A model generated the notes under the pieces. The model was not told the DNA's origin. It did not search any database and saw only the letters and a list, made by a program, of their open reading frames with translations. Shown one piece after another: positions 1 to 64,000 of a stretch of DNA of 64,000 nt. Position numbers and translations under genes: made by a program. This DNA comes from Amorphochlora amoebiformis (taxonomy: Eukaryota > Cercozoa > Chlorarachniophyceae): the NCBI GenBank assembly GCA_054601695.1, contig BAAHQB010000006.1, positions 558,001 to 622,000 on the forward strand. The letters are read 5' to 3'. The first letter of the stretch is position 1, and each line of letters starts with the position of its first letter.

Positions 1-37
<37 letters not shown>

Positions 38-195
38 CACACACATATATATATATGTATATATGTATATATATGTGTATGAGTGTATATATATATATGT
101 TATAATATGTATACATTGTATATATATACACATACACACATATATACACACACATATACACATATACATATAAATATAACGTTCGCTCATGCCAG
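1..195 (+). other. Upstream intron sequence, no exon seen
   Basis: The window opens with (TA)n, then mixed TATA/CACA microsatellite, ending in the acceptor catgccag at 188-195. It is most simply the 3' part of an intron of the giant gene. No coding stretch or promoter motif could be supported. Confidence 0.5.
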
Positions 196-63759
<63,564 letters not shown>

Positions 63760-64000
63760 GTAAGATTAGCTTGGATTAAGGCTTGCAGTTAGAATAACAA
63801 TAAGGTCTAAGCAAGGTGGTTTCAGTGATTTTGGCTGTGTGATGTGTGCTTCTTGAAATACACACATACGAACTCACATGCATTAGTCGAAATATATAAA
63901 AGACTTTTGGATAAGTTGAGTAGTTTGGGATGGGTTTTACATGATTATTCTGAACATTCCATCGCATTGATCTAGTCGTGATTCTAGATACCATGGCGAC
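63760..64000 (+). other. Terminal intron sequence, possibly a next exon at 63988
   Basis: After the donor GTAAGA at 63760 this stretch has mixed composition without (TA)n. The only candidate continuation is ttctag followed by ATACCATGGCGAC at 63988-64000, which would keep phase 1. It is too short to test. Confidence 0.35.

Overview
This is nuclear DNA from an intron-dense eukaryotic microbe. Short coding exons (typically 30-130 nt, balanced base composition) lie on the + strand between introns made largely of (TA)n microsatellite. Donors are GT, rarely GC, and acceptors are AG. All three standard stop codons are absent from the spliced frame, so the standard code fits. The lineage cannot be fixed from this sequence; an intron-rich protist is the best description.

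The main result is that essentially the whole window lies inside one gene. I reconstructed 190 consecutive exons from 196 to 63759 by joining donors and acceptors and requiring codon phase to carry across every junction. They give about 11,574 nt of coding sequence, roughly 3,858 residues (window-relative numbering), with both ends open. Two points break strict canonical rules: a GA donor at 13011 and a one-base shortfall in a C6 run at 33022-33027. Five exons (6088-6122, 15434-15454, 18783-18816, 56548-56570, 56686-56725) rest mainly on phase.

Protein layout in order: Lys/Glu-rich charged region (1-258); long helical, armadillo/HEAT-like region (259-1018); a first concanavalin A/LamG-like beta-sandwich (about 1019-1230); helical linker; ubiquitin-like domain (1354-1423); second helical region with a small beta-rich insert (1424-1924); RCC1 beta-propeller with six clear blades and a possible seventh (1925-2270); a beta-rich region (2271-2456); two further LamG-like domains (2457-2977); a UBA domain (about 2995-3040); an acidic Lys/Glu linker; a degenerate fourth LamG-like segment; two more UBA-like helical bundles (3248-3348); a large helical region (3349-3736); and a C-terminal stretch that looks like the start of a B30.2/SPRY domain as the window ends. 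The mix of ubiquitin-like, UBA, RCC1, LamG-like and SPRY-like parts on helical scaffolds resembles giant ubiquitin-pathway scaffolds or E3 ligases such as the HERC1/HERC2 and MYCBP2 class. No HECT or RING catalytic domain is visible here, so enzymatic activity is inference only.

Introns fall into two visible kinds: (TA)n-dominated introns, often several hundred bases, and short (about 60-150 nt) introns built from degenerate CCCTAA-type repeats. Introns also carry copies of at least two dispersed repeat families and several local duplications, some of which copied exon edges or splice sites. No tRNA, rRNA, CRISPR, or second protein gene was found.
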